64,000 nt of DNA from Roseateles sp. XES5 (GTDB lineage Bacteria > Pseudomonadota > Alphaproteobacteria > Rhizobiales > Rhizobiaceae), in the NCBI RefSeq assembly GCF_020535545.1, contig NZ_CP084752.1, positions 2,693,501-2,757,500 of the forward strand, written 5' to 3'. Below are positions 33,578 to 43,508 of this stretch, one piece after another. Made by a program: the position numbers and the translations under genes. Within the stretch, counting starts at the first letter, position 1, and every line of letters starts with the position of its first letter. Under the pieces are notes generated by a model. That model was not told the origin of the DNA, did not search any database, and saw only the letters and a list, made by a program, of their open reading frames with translations.

Positions 33578-33654
33578 TGGCGCACCCGGCAGGATTCGAA
33601 CCTGCGACCTTTGGAATCGGAATCCAACACTCTATCCAGCTGAGCTACGGGTGC
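33578..33654 (-). tRNA. tRNA-Arg(CCG)
   Basis: The minus strand folds as a complete cloverleaf of 77 nt including an encoded CCA. The acceptor stem is GCACCCG/CGGGTGC and the T-arm carries GGTTCGAATCC. The anticodon stem TTGGA/TCCAA encloses loop TTCCGAT with anticodon CCG, reading CGG Arg codons. The gene is intact, and its 3' part serves as attachment site for the island to its left. Confidence 0.95.
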
Positions 33655-33781
33655 ATCCAGGGCAATGACTCGCCTGTCCGATGAGGGGTTCTTAGCCTAG
33701 CTGGGGGCGGGCTTCAATCGGGAAATTGCGGGGGTGGGCAATCTCTTGGGTGGTTTGTTGGTGGGGTGTCCCCGAAAGTAT

Positions 33782-33809
33782 AAAGCCGCCGGGGTGGGCC
33801 GGCGGCTTT
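33782..33809. terminator. terminator of the xylFHG operon
   Basis: AAAGCCGCCGG (33782-33792), a 6-nt loop and CCGGCGGCTTT (33799-33809) form a perfect 11-bp stem 20 bp past the stop of the ATPase gene. Read leftward it ends in a TTTATA tract, typical of an intrinsic terminator. Confidence 0.8.
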
Positions 33810-33828
33810 TCGTGTCTGGTCTGGCCGG

Positions 33829-34614
33829 TCAGGCCGTCTGCATGGCGCCGGGGCCGGGGATGGCTTTTTCGGGGACCTTGCCGAGGATGATCATGCCGAG
33901 CACCTCGTCCTTGGTGACATCCTCCGTGCGGGCGTGGCCGACGACCTGGCCGTTCTTCATCACCGAGACGCGGTCGGCAAGGTCGAAGACGTCGTGGATG
34001 TCGTGGCTGATCAGGAAGATGCCGATGCCTTCCTTCTTCAACTGCTTGATCAGTTCGCCGACCTGGGCGGTCTCCTGCGGGCCGAGCGCGGCTGTCGGTT
34101 CGTCCATGATGAGGATGCGGGCGTTGAAGAGGATGGCTCTCGCGATCGCCACCGACTGGCGCTGGCCGCCGGAAAGCGCCTTCACCGGCTCCTTGAAGCG
34201 CTGGAAGTTGGGATTGAGGCGGCCCATGACCTCGCGGGTCTTGGCCTCCATCGCCACGTCGTCGAGCGTGCCCCAGGGGGTGCGCAGCTCACGGCCGAGA
34301 TAGAGGTTGGCGGCGGCGTCGACATTGTCGGCGACGGCGAGCGTCTGGTAGATCGTCTCGATGCCGTATTTCTTGGCATCGCGCGGGTTGCCGATGTCGG
34401 CGGGCTCGCCATTGATCAGGATTTCACCGGCATCGCGCTTGTAGGCGCCGGAGAGGATCTTGATCAGGGTCGACTTGCCGGCGCCGTTGTGGCCGAGCAG
34501 GGCGACGACCTCGCCGGGATAGAGATCGACCGAGGCATTGTCCACGGCGTGGATGCCGCCGAAGGATATGGAGATGTTCTTCAGCTCCACGAGGGGCGTA
34601 CGGGTGTCCGTCAT
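33829..34614 (-). CDS. xylG: sugar ABC transporter ATPase, XylG/FrcA type
   Basis: The product is 261 residues, a single nucleotide-binding domain instead of the usual double of XylG/RbsA. Walker [10 protein letters not shown] (about 40-48), signature LSGGQRQ (about 148-154), and Walker [11 protein letters not shown] (about 167-176) are intact, with H-loop LISHDIH. It energises uptake of a pentose, probably D-xylose. The neighbours are the matching permease (14 bp upstream) and binding protein. Rhizobial FrcA is likewise a single domain, so a related monosaccharide is possible. Confidence 0.85.
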   Translation of the reverse strand: MTDTRTPLVELKNISISFGGIHAVDNASVDLYPGEVVALLGHNGAGKSTLIKILSGAYKRDAGEILINGEPADIGNPRDAKKYGIETIYQTLAVADNVDAAANLYLGRELRTPWGTLDDVAMEAKTREVMGRLNPNFQRFKEPVKALSGGQRQSVAIARAILFNARILIMDEPTAALGPQETAQVGELIKQLKKEGIGIFLISHDIHDVFDLADRVSVMKNGQVVGHARTEDVTKDEVLGMIILGKVPEKAIPGPGAMQTA

Positions 34615-34628
34615 TGGATGGGCTCCTC

Positions 34629-35942
34629 TTACTTGGCGCGGGCGCGATAGATCGTGTCGAGCCAGACGGCGACGACGAGGACCATCCCGACCACGATGCG
34701 CTGGAACGGCGTGTCGATGCCGACCAGCACCATGCCCGATTGCAGCGATTGCATGACGAGGGCGCCAAGCATGGCGCCCGCAATGGTGCCCATGCCGCCG
34801 GCGAGCGAGGTGCCGCCGATGACGGCGGCGGCGATGGTGTAGAGCTCGTCGAGCTCACCCTGCGCATTGGTCGCGGCGTTGAGGCGGGCGGTGGAGATGG
34901 CGGCGGCGATGGCGCAGAGCATGCCCATCAGCGCGAAGATCTTGACCGTGACCCAGCGGGTCTTGATGCCGGCGAGTTCCGCGGCTTCCGGGTTGCCGCC
35001 GAGCGCGAAGACGTAGCGGCCGAAGCGCAGGCGCGTCGAAATGAAGGTCATGACGATGCCGACGACGATGGCGATCAGCACGGGGATGGCGATGCCGTGC
35101 GGAATGAACAGGCCGCCTTCCGGCCAGGCGATGCCGTTGGCGTCTGCGAACTTGCGAGCGATGGCGACCGGCCAGGGATAGCTGTTGACGACGGCGATGG
35201 CGCCGAGCACCAGCGCGCAGCCGATGGCGACAAGGAAATATTCGGCCCACATGGGACGCAGCGGGAAGCCGAAGCGCTTGCGCTGCTTGCGGGAGTTGGC
35301 GATCGTCGCGACGATGGCGATGCAGGCAAGCACGCCGACGATCCAGCTCGCCGTAGCACCGATCGAGCCTTCGGTGCCGCCGCCCATCAGGCGGAAGGTG
35401 GCGTCCATGGGGGCGACGGTGCGTCCGCTCGTGACGAACCAGGTGGCGCCGCGCCAGATCAGCAGGCCGCCGAGCGTGACGATGAAGGACGGCACGTTGA
35501 GGAAGGCGATGATCGAGCCGTGCAGCGCGCCGATGGCGGCGCCGAGCAGCAGGCCGGCAAGCAGGGTGACGACCCAGATTGCCGGATGATTAAAGCCGAG
35601 AAGCTGCGGCAGCAGTTCGGCCTGCAGCACACCCATGATCATGCCGATGAAGCCGAGGATCGAGCCGACCGACAGGTCGATGTTGCGCGTGACGATGACG
35701 AGCACCATGCCGGTCGCCATGACGGCGACGGAGGCGGTCTGGACGGAGAGGTTCCAGAGGTTTCTCGGCGTCAGGAAGAGGCCGCCGGACAGGATGTTGA
35801 AGCCGACCCAGATGATCAGCAGCGCGCCGACCATGCCGAGCAGGCGCGTGTCGATCTCGGTCGCGCGGAAAAAGCGCTTCACCGGATTCTCGCTCGCGGT
35901 TCGCGCGCGATTGGCATGTACGGTATTCGTGATGTCGGCCAT
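34629..35942 (-). CDS. xylH: sugar ABC transporter permease, XylH type
   Basis: The product is 437 residues with about 10-12 hydrophobic segments. The conserved carbohydrate-permease motifs are present: [15 protein letters not shown] (about 107-121), [13 protein letters not shown], and [14 protein letters not shown] (about 370-385), where the last contacts the ATPase. At 437 residues it has the longer loops seen in XylH compared with RbsC (about 320). Antisense frames in this stretch are composition shadows. It forms the membrane pore with the 33829 ATPase. Confidence 0.88.
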   Translation of the reverse strand: MADITNTVHANRARTASENPVKRFFRATEIDTRLLGMVGALLIIWVGFNILSGGLFLTPRNLWNLSVQTASVAVMATGMVLVIVTRNIDLSVGSILGFIGMIMGVLQAELLPQLLGFNHPAIWVVTLLAGLLLGAAIGALHGSIIAFLNVPSFIVTLGGLLIWRGATWFVTSGRTVAPMDATFRLMGGGTEGSIGATASWIVGVLACIAIVATIANSRKQRKRFGFPLRPMWAEYFLVAIGCALVLGAIAVVNSYPWPVAIARKFADANGIAWPEGGLFIPHGIAIPVLIAIVVGIVMTFISTRLRFGRYVFALGGNPEAAELAGIKTRWVTVKIFALMGMLCAIAAAISTARLNAATNAQGELDELYTIAAAVIGGTSLAGGMGTIAGAMLGALVMQSLQSGMVLVGIDTPFQRIVVGMVLVVAVWLDTIYRARAK

Positions 35943-36102
35943 CGCTTTGCCGTCCCCCTCACTTTTGTTGATCGTGTCGTCCGGGCTTTTCGAGGATTGA
36001 ATGCCGCTTCATCCTCCGCCCGCTGCCCATCTTGCGCAAGCGCCGCAACGGTTGCCGTTGCGGCGCCTGGCGATGGTCAGGTCAGTCCCGGATGGTGGCG
36101 GC

Positions 36103-37146
36103 TCAGTTGCAGGCCGCGACCGAACCGGCGGCGACGCCCTGGCAGGCCGTTTCCTTGGAAATCCAGCCGGCGTCGATGACGACGTTCAGGTTGTCCTTGG
36201 TGATCGGCAGCGGTGCGAGGAAGACCGACTTCATCTCGGTGCCCTTCGGGCCGCCGTTGAAGGTGGTGACGCCTTCGATTTCGTCCATGGTCTTGCCGCT
36301 GGCGAGCGAGGCCGCGATTTCCGCGGCGCGCTTGCCGAGTTCACGCGAGTCCTTCCAGACGGAGACGGTCTGGGTGCCGAGCGCGACGCGGTTCAGCGCG
36401 GCGTGGTCGGCGTCCTGGCCGGAGACCGGAACGGAGCCTGCAAGGCCCTGCGCCGTCAGAGCGGCAATCGCACCGCCGGCCGTGCCGTCGTTCGAGGCGA
36501 CGACCGCATCGACCTTGTTGTCGTTCGCCGTCAGGAACTGTTCCATGTTCTTCTGGGCGTTTTCCGGCTTCCAGCCATCGGTGTAGGCTTCGCCGACATT
36601 CTTGATCTTGCCGGCGTCAATGGCTTCCTTCAGCACTTCCTGCTGGCCTGCGAAGAGGAAATCGGCGTTCGGGTCGGACGAGGAGCCCTTGATGAAGACA
36701 TAGTTGCCTTCCGGCTTCACCTTGAACACTTCGCGGGCCTGCATGCGGCCGACTTCCTTGTTGTCGAAGGTGATGTAGAAGGCAGCGGGGTTTTCGATCA
36801 GGCGGTCGTAGCCGACGACCGGAATGCCTTCGGCGGCAGCCTTTTCAATGGCCGGGCCAATGGCGTCCGAATCCTGCGCCAGCACGATGATGGCGTTGGC
36901 GCCCTGGGCGATCAGCGACTCGATATCCGTCAGCTGCTTTGCGGCGGAAGACTGGGCGTCAGCGGAAATATACTTGTCGCCGGAGGCCTCGAGCGCTGCC
37001 TTGATGGCGGCCTCGTCGGTTTTCCAACGCTCTTCCTGGAAGTTCGACCAGGAAACGCCGACCACCAGGTCCTTGGCGTGCGCGGCGGCGGAATGCAGGG
37101 AAACGATGATGGCAGCCCCTGCCATCAGCTTCAAAACGGACTTCAT
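36103..37146 (-). CDS. xylF: D-xylose-type periplasmic binding protein XylF
   Basis: The start is ATG 37146 with GGGAGG upstream; a longer frame exists but lacks signals. The product is 347 residues with a signal peptide ([24 protein letters not shown]). The mature protein follows Xyl[65 protein letters not shown] and [12 protein letters not shown]. It delivers xylose (or a similar pentose) to XylH. The gap of 160 bp to xylH may hold a weak attenuator, common where binding protein is made in excess. A strong dyad precedes the gene. Confidence 0.88.
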   Translation of the reverse strand: MKSVLKLMAGAAIIVSLHSAAAHAKDLVVGVSWSNFQEERWKTDEAAIKAALEASGDKYISADAQSSAAKQLTDIESLIAQGANAIIVLAQDSDAIGPAIEKAAAEGIPVVGYDRLIENPAAFYITFDNKEVGRMQAREVFKVKPEGNYVFIKGSSSDPNADFLFAGQQEVLKEAIDAGKIKNVGEAYTDGWKPENAQKNMEQFLTANDNKVDAVVASNDGTAGGAIAALTAQGLAGSVPVSGQDADHAALNRVALGTQTVSVWKDSRELGKRAAEIAASLASGKTMDEIEGVTTFNGGPKGTEMKSVFLAPLPITKDNLNVVIDAGWISKETACQGVAAGSVAACN

Positions 37147-37252
37147 AATATCCTCCCAAGTGAACACCGGCCGCCTGGACGAACCTCCCGTCCAATCAAC
37201 GACCGGCCACGATAACACTGCCTCGATGCCCCTCCCGACGGTGTCGGGACTT

Positions 37253-37273
37253 TTTTCTCGACAGTCGAGAAAA
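37253..37273. promoter_or_regulatory. operator dyad between xylF and ROK regulator
   Basis: TTTTCTCGA (37253-37261), spacer CAG, and TCGAGAAAA (37265-37273) form a perfect 9-bp dyad in the divergent promoter region, about 107 bp upstream of xylF and 120 bp upstream of the ROK start. The A/T-flanked dyad shape fits ROK/NagC-type operators. Confidence 0.6.
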
Positions 37274-37391
37274 TAAATGTCAGAACTTTTTTGGGCTGTC
37301 AACACGGTTTAGAAAACCCTTGAATGACGGCGTGACAGATGCTTTGGGAGGGGCATGTGTTGCAGCATATGAAGGCGGGCGGAAACGGAAG

Positions 37392-38612
37392 ATGCTGGTG
37401 AAGTCGAGCACCGAGCTTGTGCGTCAGCAGAACAGTGCGCTCGTTCTTGCGTCGCTGCGCCGGCACGGGCCGCTCGCCCACACGGATATTTCCCACCATA
37501 CCGGCCTTGCCTCGGCGACGGTCTCGGCGATCACGGCGGAACTGGAAAAGGCCGAGGTGCTGGAGCGGCGCGAGCAGCAGGCGTCCGCCGCGCGCGGCCG
37601 GCCGCGGGTCATCTTCGGCCAGCGGCGCGGCGCCGGCTATCTCGTCGCGGTGCGCATCTCGTCCGATGCCGTGCAATATTCGCTCGCCGATTACGGCGGC
37701 ACGCTGCTCGACCGGTTCGAGGAACCGCGCAGCCATGCCGATACCTCCACGCAACCCTTCGCGGATGCCTTCGTTGCCGCGCTGGAAAGGCTGGTCAGCC
37801 GTTCCAGGATCGCGCGGGAGGAGGTGCTGGTCGTCTCGATCAGCAGCAAGGGCCTTGTCGATCCCGTCTCCGCGCGGCTGGTCTGGTCGCCGGTTTTCGG
37901 TTCGCAACAGGTGGATTTCGCCGCGCTCCTGCAGTCGCACTGGCGGGCGAAAATCCTGCTCAGCAACGAGACGCTGCTTGTCGCGCATGCCATGGCGCTG
38001 CGCATGGAGAAGGCAGGCGCGAAGAACCTGCAGGCCGTTGCCGCTCTGTCGCTCGGCCACAGCATCGGCCTCGGCATCGCACGGTTCGACCGTACGGGCG
38101 AACTCTCCGTCACTGCCCCGAATTTCGGGCATATGCTGAATTCGTCGGACGGGAAGCTCTGCCGCTGCGGTTCGCAGGGCTGCATCGAGGCGTCCGCCGG
38201 TTTCTACGGCATCCTGCGCACGGCTTTCGAAGTGCCGCCGGATACGATCCCCGCCAAGTTCGTGCCGCTTGCCGAAATGGACAAGATCGCGCTGCGCGCC
38301 CGGCAGGGACACCGCATGTCGGAATATGCCTTCCGCCAGGCCGGCCTTGCCTTGGGGCAGGGGCTGTCGCGCATGGCGAGCCTCTACGAGAACATGCCCA
38401 TCGCCATTACCGGCCCGGGCATCCGTTATTTCGATCTTCTCCAGCGCGGCCTCGAAGAGGGGTTGGCGCAATCCCAGCAGGTTCGCCTCTTCGGCGCACC
38501 GCCGATTTCCATCGTGCCGGAGGAGGCGACGCTGGTGCTGGAGGGTCACCTCGACCGGGCACTGGCGGAAATGGACCACGACATCATCGCGGCGCGGACG
38601 GCCGGCGAATAA
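37392..38612 (+). CDS. ROK-family transcriptional regulator, XylR-like
   Basis: The start is taken at ATG 37392 (MLVKSSTELVRQQN), preceded by GGAAACGG; an upstream ATG at 37320 adds 24 poorly conserved-looking residues. The product is 406 residues. A winged helix (about 10-80: THTDISHHTGLASATVSAITAEL-like segment and RGRPRVIF wing) is followed by a sugar-kinase-fold domain with zinc motif CRCGSQGCIEA (about 255-265). ROK regulators release DNA on binding sugar. It is divergent from xylF and probably represses the xylFHG operon. Confidence 0.82.
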   Translation: MLVKSSTELVRQQNSALVLASLRRHGPLAHTDISHHTGLASATVSAITAELEKAEVLERREQQASAARGRPRVIFGQRRGAGYLVAVRISSDAVQYSLADYGGTLLDRFEEPRSHADTSTQPFADAFVAALERLVSRSRIAREEVLVVSISSKGLVDPVSARLVWSPVFGSQQVDFAALLQSHWRAKILLSNETLLVAHAMALRMEKAGAKNLQAVAALSLGHSIGLGIARFDRTGELSVTAPNFGHMLNSSDGKLCRCGSQGCIEASAGFYGILRTAFEVPPDTIPAKFVPLAEMDKIALRARQGHRMSEYAFRQAGLALGQGLSRMASLYENMPIAITGPGIRYFDLLQRGLEEGLAQSQQVRLFGAPPISIVPEEATLVLEGHLDRALAEMDHDIIAARTAGE

Positions 38613-38617
38613 AAAGA

Positions 38618-38639
38618 CCGGGCGACAGAAATCGCCCGG
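38618..38639. terminator. bidirectional terminator between ROK regulator and iolG
   Basis: CCGGGCGA (38618-38625), loop CAGAAA, and TCGCCCGG (38632-38639) form a perfect 8-bp stem in the 54-bp gap between convergent genes. An A-run lies on the left side, giving a U-run for leftward transcripts. Confidence 0.75.
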
Positions 38640-38666
38640 CCAGTCGGCCTTGGGAGGAGGGCTCCG

Positions 38667-39659
38667 TCAGGCGACGGAGATCTGGCGTTTTTCTTCCACG
38701 GACTTCAGAGCCGCATCGGCAAGCGCGAGCGCAGCGAGACCGTCGGTGCCGGAAGGAGACAGGGGCGTGCCTTTTTCGATGGCCGCGATGAAGCTTGCAA
38801 TCTCGTTGGCATAGGCCTCTGTGTAGCGCGTCATGAAGAAATCGTGCAGCGGCGGACGGGTGTAGCCGTCGCCATTGGCGACCTCGATGGAGACGGGGCG
38901 CTGGTTTTCCGCCGAGACCATGCCCTTCGAGCCGTGCACCTCGATACGCTGGTCGTAGCCATAGCTGGCGCGACGGGAATTGGAGATGACGGCCTGCCTG
39001 CCCGACGTCGTCTGGAGAATGACCGAAACGCTGTCGTAGTCGCCGGCCTTGCCGATTTCCGGATCGACCAGCACGGCCGCCGTCGCGAAGACCGAGACGA
39101 CCTCTTCGCCGAGCAGGAAGCGCGCCATGTCGAAGTCATGGATCGTCATGTCGCGGAAGATGCCGCCGGAGCGCTTGATATAGTCGACCGGTGGAGCGCC
39201 GGGATCGCGCGAGGTGATGGTCACCATCTCGACATCGCCGATGCGGCCGTCGTCGATCGCCTTGCGGACGGCCATGAAATGCGGGTCGAAGCGGCGGTTG
39301 AAGCCGACCATCAGCTTGCCCTTGGTTTCGTCCACAACCTGGATGCAGGCCTTCACGCGGTCGATGGCGAGATCGACGGGCTTTTCGCAGAAGATCGCCT
39401 TGCCGGCGCGGGAGAAGCGCTCGATGAGATCGGCATGGGTGTCGGTGGGTGTGCAGATCACGACAGCATCGATGTCGTCGGCGGCTTCGATGGCCTCGAT
39501 GGTGCGGACCGCGCAGCCATATTGTCTGGCAATGGCGTCGGCGGCGGCCGGGAAGGCGTCGGCGACCGCGACGAGCGTGGCGTCCGGGTTGCCAGTCACG
39601 GCCTTGGCGTGGACCTTGCCGATGCGGCCGGCGCCGAGAAGACCAAATCTTACAGTCAT
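38667..39659 (-). CDS. iolG: myo-inositol 2-dehydrogenase
   Basis: The product is 330 residues, the length of rhizobial IdhA/IolG. The Rossmann start MTVRFGLLGAGRIGKVHAKA binds NAD. EKPVDL (about 95-100, catalytic Lys of the Gfo/Idh/MocA family) and GGIFRDMTIHDFDMARFL (Asp and His of the active site) are intact. It oxidises inositol isomers to inososes, the first step of inositol use and also of rhizopine use. A repeat-rich 140-bp gap separates it from the transporter. It is last in a leftward series that starts at the binding protein. Confidence 0.9.
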   Translation of the reverse strand: MTVRFGLLGAGRIGKVHAKAVTGNPDATLVAVADAFPAAADAIARQYGCAVRTIEAIEAADDIDAVVICTPTDTHADLIERFSRAGKAIFCEKPVDLAIDRVKACIQVVDETKGKLMVGFNRRFDPHFMAVRKAIDDGRIGDVEMVTITSRDPGAPPVDYIKRSGGIFRDMTIHDFDMARFLLGEEVVSVFATAAVLVDPEIGKAGDYDSVSVILQTTSGRQAVISNSRRASYGYDQRIEVHGSKGMVSAENQRPVSIEVANGDGYTRPPLHDFFMTRYTEAYANEIASFIAAIEKGTPLSPSGTDGLAALALADAALKSVEEKRQISVA

Positions 39660-39679
39660 GTTGTCCTCGTATGTGGGGA

Positions 39680-39776
39680 GCGAATAGGGAATAGCGAGTG
39701 GCGAATAGGGATTAGGTATGAGAGAGAGTTGGCGATCTGAATAATAACTATTCGCTATTGGTTACTCCCTATTCGC
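39680..39776. repeat. inverted intergenic repeat of GCGAATAGG(G) units
   Basis: The left arm (39680-39710) has units GCGAATAGGG, ATAGCGAGTG, GCGAATAGGG. The right arm (39748-39776) reads CTATTCGCTATTGG.. CTATTCGC, its approximate reverse complement. The pair can fold as a long imperfect hairpin between the permease and iolG. It has the look of the small dispersed intergenic repeats found in rhizobial genomes. Confidence 0.65.
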
Positions 39777-39798
39777 AATCTCCTATGCGCTTGTGACC

Positions 39799-40818
39799 TT
39801 ACGTCTTGCGCTTCTTCTGCCGGTAGACGTCGACGACCACGGCGGCGACGATGATCACGCCCTTGACGATCTCCTGGTAGAAAGCATCGACGCGCAGGAA
39901 GGTAAAGCCCGAGGTCATGACGCCGAGGATGACGGTGCCGATGACCGTGCCGGTGATGCGCCCGACGCCGCCGGCAAGCGAGGTGCCGCCGATGACGGTC
40001 GCGGCGATGGCGTCGAGTTCGTACATCACGCCCATGCCGGCCTGCGCGGTCTGGGCTCTGGCGGCGGTGACGACGCCGGCAAGGCCCGCAAGAGCGCCGG
40101 CGATGGCATAGACCTTCACCAGATGCGCCTCGACATTGATGCCGGAGACGCGGGCGGCCTGCACATTGGCGCCGATGGCGTAGGTGAACTTGCCGTAGCG
40201 GGTGTAGCGCAAGGCGATGTGGAAGATCACGGCGACGACGAGGAAAATCACCACGGGCCAGATGCCGGTGCCGATGAAGTTGAACTGATCCGTGAGACCC
40301 GAAACCGGCTGGCCCTTCGTGTACCATTTGGAAATGCCGCGGGCGGACACCATCATGCCGAGCGTGGCGATGAAGGGCGGGATTTTCGTTTTGGCGATGA
40401 GCTGGCCGTTGATGAAGCCGGCGAGCAGGCCGACGCCGACGCCGAGCGCGATGGGCACGATGACGGGAAGATCGGTCAGCGAAGGATAGAGCGCGCGCGG
40501 CCAGGTGGAGGCCTGGGCGAGCGAGGCGGTGAACATCGCCGTCATGCCGACGACCGAGCCGGAGGACAGGTCGATGCCTCCGGTGATGATGACCTGCGTG
40601 ACGCCGACGGCGATGATGCCGATGACCGAGACCTGCAGGATGATGATCGTCAGGCGCTGCGGGTTCATCAGGAAGCTCTGGCCGATGAAGATCCAGCCGA
40701 GGATCTCGTAGACCAGCGCGATGCCGACGAGGACGAGAAAGATGTTGAGTTCCGGCGGGAGCCGGCGGGCCGATTTCTGCGCGGCGACCTGGGCCTGCGC
40801 TGCGGAATTCGTGCTCAT
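39799..40818 (-). CDS. inositol-type ABC transporter permease
   Basis: The product is 339 residues with about 9 hydrophobic segments, RbsC/IatP class. Conserved motifs are GGIDLSSGSVVGMTAM (about 128-143), PPFIATLGMMVSARG, and [16 protein letters not shown] (about 275-290). It starts 35 bp after the ATPase stop and belongs to the same leftward operon. Linkage to iolG and an IolR-like site points to myo-inositol or a related inosamine as substrate. Confidence 0.85.
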   Translation of the reverse strand: MSTNSAAQAQVAAQKSARRLPPELNIFLVLVGIALVYEILGWIFIGQSFLMNPQRLTIIILQVSVIGIIAVGVTQVIITGGIDLSSGSVVGMTAMFTASLAQASTWPRALYPSLTDLPVIVPIALGVGVGLLAGFINGQLIAKTKIPPFIATLGMMVSARGISKWYTKGQPVSGLTDQFNFIGTGIWPVVIFLVVAVIFHIALRYTRYGKFTYAIGANVQAARVSGINVEAHLVKVYAIAGALAGLAGVVTAARAQTAQAGMGVMYELDAIAATVIGGTSLAGGVGRITGTVIGTVILGVMTSGFTFLRVDAFYQEIVKGVIIVAAVVVDVYRQKKRKT

Positions 40819-40853
40819 GATTACCTCCCTTGGGCCGCGGACGGCCGTGATCC

Positions 40854-42392
40854 TTACTGGGCAGCCAGTTCCATCACCTTGATCTGCGTGGCGTCCGCGC
40901 GATCGAGGAAGCCGGTGACGCGCCCCTCGTGCATGACCATGATGCGGTCGCTCATGCCGAGCACCTCGGGCATTTCCGACGAGATCATGATGACGGCGAC
41001 GCCGTCGCGGGCGAGTTCGGTGACGAAGCGGTGGATCTCGGCCTTGGCGCCGACATCGATGCCGCGGGTCGGCTCGTCGAGAATGAGGATGCGCGGATGG
41101 GTGAGCAGCCAGCGGCTGATCAGCACCTTCTGCTGGTTGCCGCCCGACAGGTTTTCGATGCGTTCGCCAAGGTTCGGCGTCTTCACGCGCAGCTTGCGGC
41201 TCATTTCCTCGCAGGCCGCCGTCAGCGCGCGCTCGGCGACGAAGCCGTTCTTGACGAACTTGTCCTGCAGAACGGCGATCTGCATGTTTTCCAGGATATC
41301 GAGAACCAGCAGGCAGCCGGTGTCCTTGCGGTCTTCCGTCAGGAAGGCCATGCGGTGCCGGATCGCCGTGTTCGGGCTGTCGATGACAAGGTTCTTGCCG
41401 TTGATCGCGATGGTGCCTGAAGTCGCGGGCGTCACGCCGAAGAGCGTTTCGGCGACGTTCGAGCGGCCCGAGCCGACGAGACCGGCGATGCCGAGGATTT
41501 CCCCGGCGCGCACCTCGAAGGAAACGTCGCGGAAGACGCCCTTGAGGCCGAGGTCCTTCACCGACAGGACGACGTCGCCGATCGGGACCTCTTCCTTGGG
41601 GAACATCTGGGTGATCTCGCGGCCGACCATCATGCGGATGATGTCGTCGCGCGTGACGTCCGAGGAGGCGTGCGTGCCGATATACTTGCCGTCGCGGAAC
41701 ACCGAGAATTCGTCGGCGATCTCGAACAGCTCGTTCATCTTGTGGGTGATGTAGACGATGCCGATGCCCTGCGCGCGCAGGTCCCGGATGATCGTGAAGA
41801 GGTGGTCGACCTCACGTTCGGTCAGCGCCGAAGTCGGCTCGTCCATGATGAGCACGTCGCTCTCGTAGGAAACGGCCTTGGCGATCTCGACCATCTGGCG
41901 GTTGGCGACGGACAGGTCACGCACCTGCGTTTCCGGGTCCATGGCGATGTTGAGGCGCTGGAAAAGCGCGGCGGTCTTGCGGTTCATCTCTCCGTGATCG
42001 ACGAAGCCGAGGCGGGTCTTCGGTTCGCGGCGGATCCAGATGTTTTCCGCGACCGTCATGAAGGGCATCAGGTTGAGCTCCTGATGGATCATGGCGATGC
42101 CATTTTCGAGGGCGTCGAGCGGCGAGTTGAGCCGGATCTTCTGGCCCTTCAGCAGCACGTCGCCCTGGTCCGGCGTGTAGATGCCGGCGAGAATCTTCAT
42201 CAGCGTGGATTTGCCAGCGCCGTTCTCGCCCATCAGGGCGTGCACGGTGCCGCGCTTCAGTCTGAACTGGACGTCGTCGAGTGCGACGACGCCGGGGAAT
42301 TCCTTACGGATACCTTCGGCAGCCAGCAGGAATTCAGCATTCGGAATGGCGCCGCTGGCACGAACCGCGGCCATGGTGGTCGGACTGACCAT
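40854..42392 (-). CDS. inositol-type ABC transporter ATPase (double domain)
   Basis: The start ATG 42392 ([14 protein letters not shown]) follows GGGAGGGAGGG; the longer frame adds nothing convincing. The product is 512 residues with two nucleotide-binding domains. Domain 1 has [23 protein letters not shown] and [11 protein letters not shown]; domain 2 has a degenerate P-loop ([10 protein letters not shown]), [12 protein letters not shown] and [12 protein letters not shown]. This is the IatA/RbsA architecture. It lies 97 bp from the binding-protein stop. It drives import through the 39799 permease. Confidence 0.88.
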   Translation of the reverse strand: MVSPTTMAAVRASGAIPNAEFLLAAEGIRKEFPGVVALDDVQFRLKRGTVHALMGENGAGKSTLMKILAGIYTPDQGDVLLKGQKIRLNSPLDALENGIAMIHQELNLMPFMTVAENIWIRREPKTRLGFVDHGEMNRKTAALFQRLNIAMDPETQVRDLSVANRQMVEIAKAVSYESDVLIMDEPTSALTEREVDHLFTIIRDLRAQGIGIVYITHKMNELFEIADEFSVFRDGKYIGTHASSDVTRDDIIRMMVGREITQMFPKEEVPIGDVVLSVKDLGLKGVFRDVSFEVRAGEILGIAGLVGSGRSNVAETLFGVTPATSGTIAINGKNLVIDSPNTAIRHRMAFLTEDRKDTGCLLVLDILENMQIAVLQDKFVKNGFVAERALTAACEEMSRKLRVKTPNLGERIENLSGGNQQKVLISRWLLTHPRILILDEPTRGIDVGAKAEIHRFVTELARDGVAVIMISSEMPEVLGMSDRIMVMHEGRVTGFLDRADATQIKVMELAAQ

Positions 42393-42488
42393 CGTCCCTC
42401 CCTCCCGGAGCAACCTGAAACGGGCGGACGCGCGCACGCCGGGTGCGCGCGTCCTTCATGGTCTGCTTTCAAGGAACCGGCGTGCCGG

Positions 42489-43418
42489 TCAGTTCTTCGC
42501 CTGGAAGTCGGCCATGTTGGCGGGGGTCACGAGCTGGAAGGGAATGTAGACCTTCGAGTCGACCTTTTCGCCCTTGGCGAGCTTCAGGGCGGCGTCGACC
42601 GAGCCCTTGCCCTGGCCGGCGGCATCCTGGAACACCGTCACGTCTAGTTCGCCGGCGGCCATGGCGGCAAGGCCGTCCTGGGTGGCGTCGATGCCGGCGA
42701 CCACAACCTTGTCCATCGGACGGCCCGCAGCCTTCAGCGCCTGGATCGCGCCGATCGCCATCTCATCGTTGTTGGCGATGATGGCGTCGAATTCCATGCC
42801 GGCGGAGAGCCAGTTGTTCATGAGGTCCTGGCCCTGCGTGCGCTGCCAGTTGGCGGTCTGTTCCTCGACGATTTCGAGGCCCTTGCACTCGTCCGTGGCG
42901 ATGACGTCCTTGACGTCCTGGGTGCGCATGCGCGCAGCCTGGTTGGCAAGTTCGCCCATCATGACGACGACCTTGCCCTTGCCGCCGAGAAGACGGCAGA
43001 CTTCCTTGGTCTGGAGCGTGCCGGAATCCTGCTCGTTCGAGGCGACGAAGGCCTGCTTTTCCGGCAGTTCGTTGACGTTTACCGGCTCGCGGTTGACATA
43101 GACGAGCGGAATGCCGGCATCGGCCGCAAGCTTGGAAAGCGCGGTCGTCGCATCGGTATCGACCGGGTTGACGATGATCGCATCGACGCCGGCGGCGATG
43201 AAGTTCTGGACCTGGCTCTGCTGCTTGGCGACATCGGCCTGGCTGTCTTCGATCTGCAGCTCGACGCCGCTGAGCGTCTTGGCATAGTCGGACATGCCGT
43301 TGCGCAGGACCGTCAGGAAGTTGTCGTCGAAATTCGCCATGGAAACGCCGATCGTCTCGGCATGGGCGGCGGTCGACATCATCACGGCAAGCGCCGCGCT
43401 CACAATCACTTTTTTCAT
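42489..43418 (-). CDS. inositol/rhizopine-type periplasmic binding protein (IbpA/MocB-like)
   Basis: The start is ATG 43418 with GGAGGAG upstream. The product is 309 residues with a signal peptide (MKKVIVSAALAVMMSTAAHA). The mature type I fold shows IGVSMANFDDNFLTVLRNGM, AIIVNPVDTDATTALS, IPLVYVNREP and AIIANNDEMAIGAIQAL. MocB of rhizopine catabolism and IbpA for inositol share this fold, and sequence alone does not separate them here. Context with MocDEF keeps rhizopine possible. The gene follows an IolR-type dyad at 43538-43551. Confidence 0.82.
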   Translation of the reverse strand: MKKVIVSAALAVMMSTAAHAETIGVSMANFDDNFLTVLRNGMSDYAKTLSGVELQIEDSQADVAKQQSQVQNFIAAGVDAIIVNPVDTDATTALSKLAADAGIPLVYVNREPVNVNELPEKQAFVASNEQDSGTLQTKEVCRLLGGKGKVVVMMGELANQAARMRTQDVKDVIATDECKGLEIVEEQTANWQRTQGQDLMNNWLSAGMEFDAIIANNDEMAIGAIQALKAAGRPMDKVVVAGIDATQDGLAAMAAGELDVTVFQDAAGQGKGSVDAALKLAKGEKVDSKVYIPFQLVTPANMADFQAKN

Positions 43419-43508
43419 TGTCGTTCTCCTCCTCGCGCGGTGTCCGGCGGCACCGCAGAATGATCCGGATGACGGGCCCTGCTCCTCCCGGGAGGCAGCG
43501 CCAAAACA

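Larger units (their letters stand above)
12373..33654. mobile_element. integrative genomic island at tRNA-Arg(CCG), about 21 kb
   Basis: The intact tRNA-Arg at 33578-33654 and a 46-bp copy of its 3' portion at 12373-12418 (two mismatches) are in direct orientation and frame the region. A tyrosine integrase of 508 residues lies at the tRNA end. Four related 24-nt sites occur, two inside each end. Between them lie restriction-modification, other defence-type genes, a replication-like module, DUF2958/DUF6641 proteins common on conjugative elements, a flagellin and a serine recombinase. No conjugation machinery is present, so the element is probably mobilised by others or is fixed. Confidence 0.75.

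Noticed and set aside
34614..36179. Long open frame of 521 codons antisense to xylH
   Set aside because: The composition is dominated by Asp/Gly/Ala/Arg, as expected for a GC-rich antisense shadow, and the opposite strand encodes a clear permease.
39793..41754. Long open frame of 653 codons antisense to the inositol transporter genes
   Set aside because: It spans two real genes and their gap, is Asp/Arg/His-rich and has no domain.
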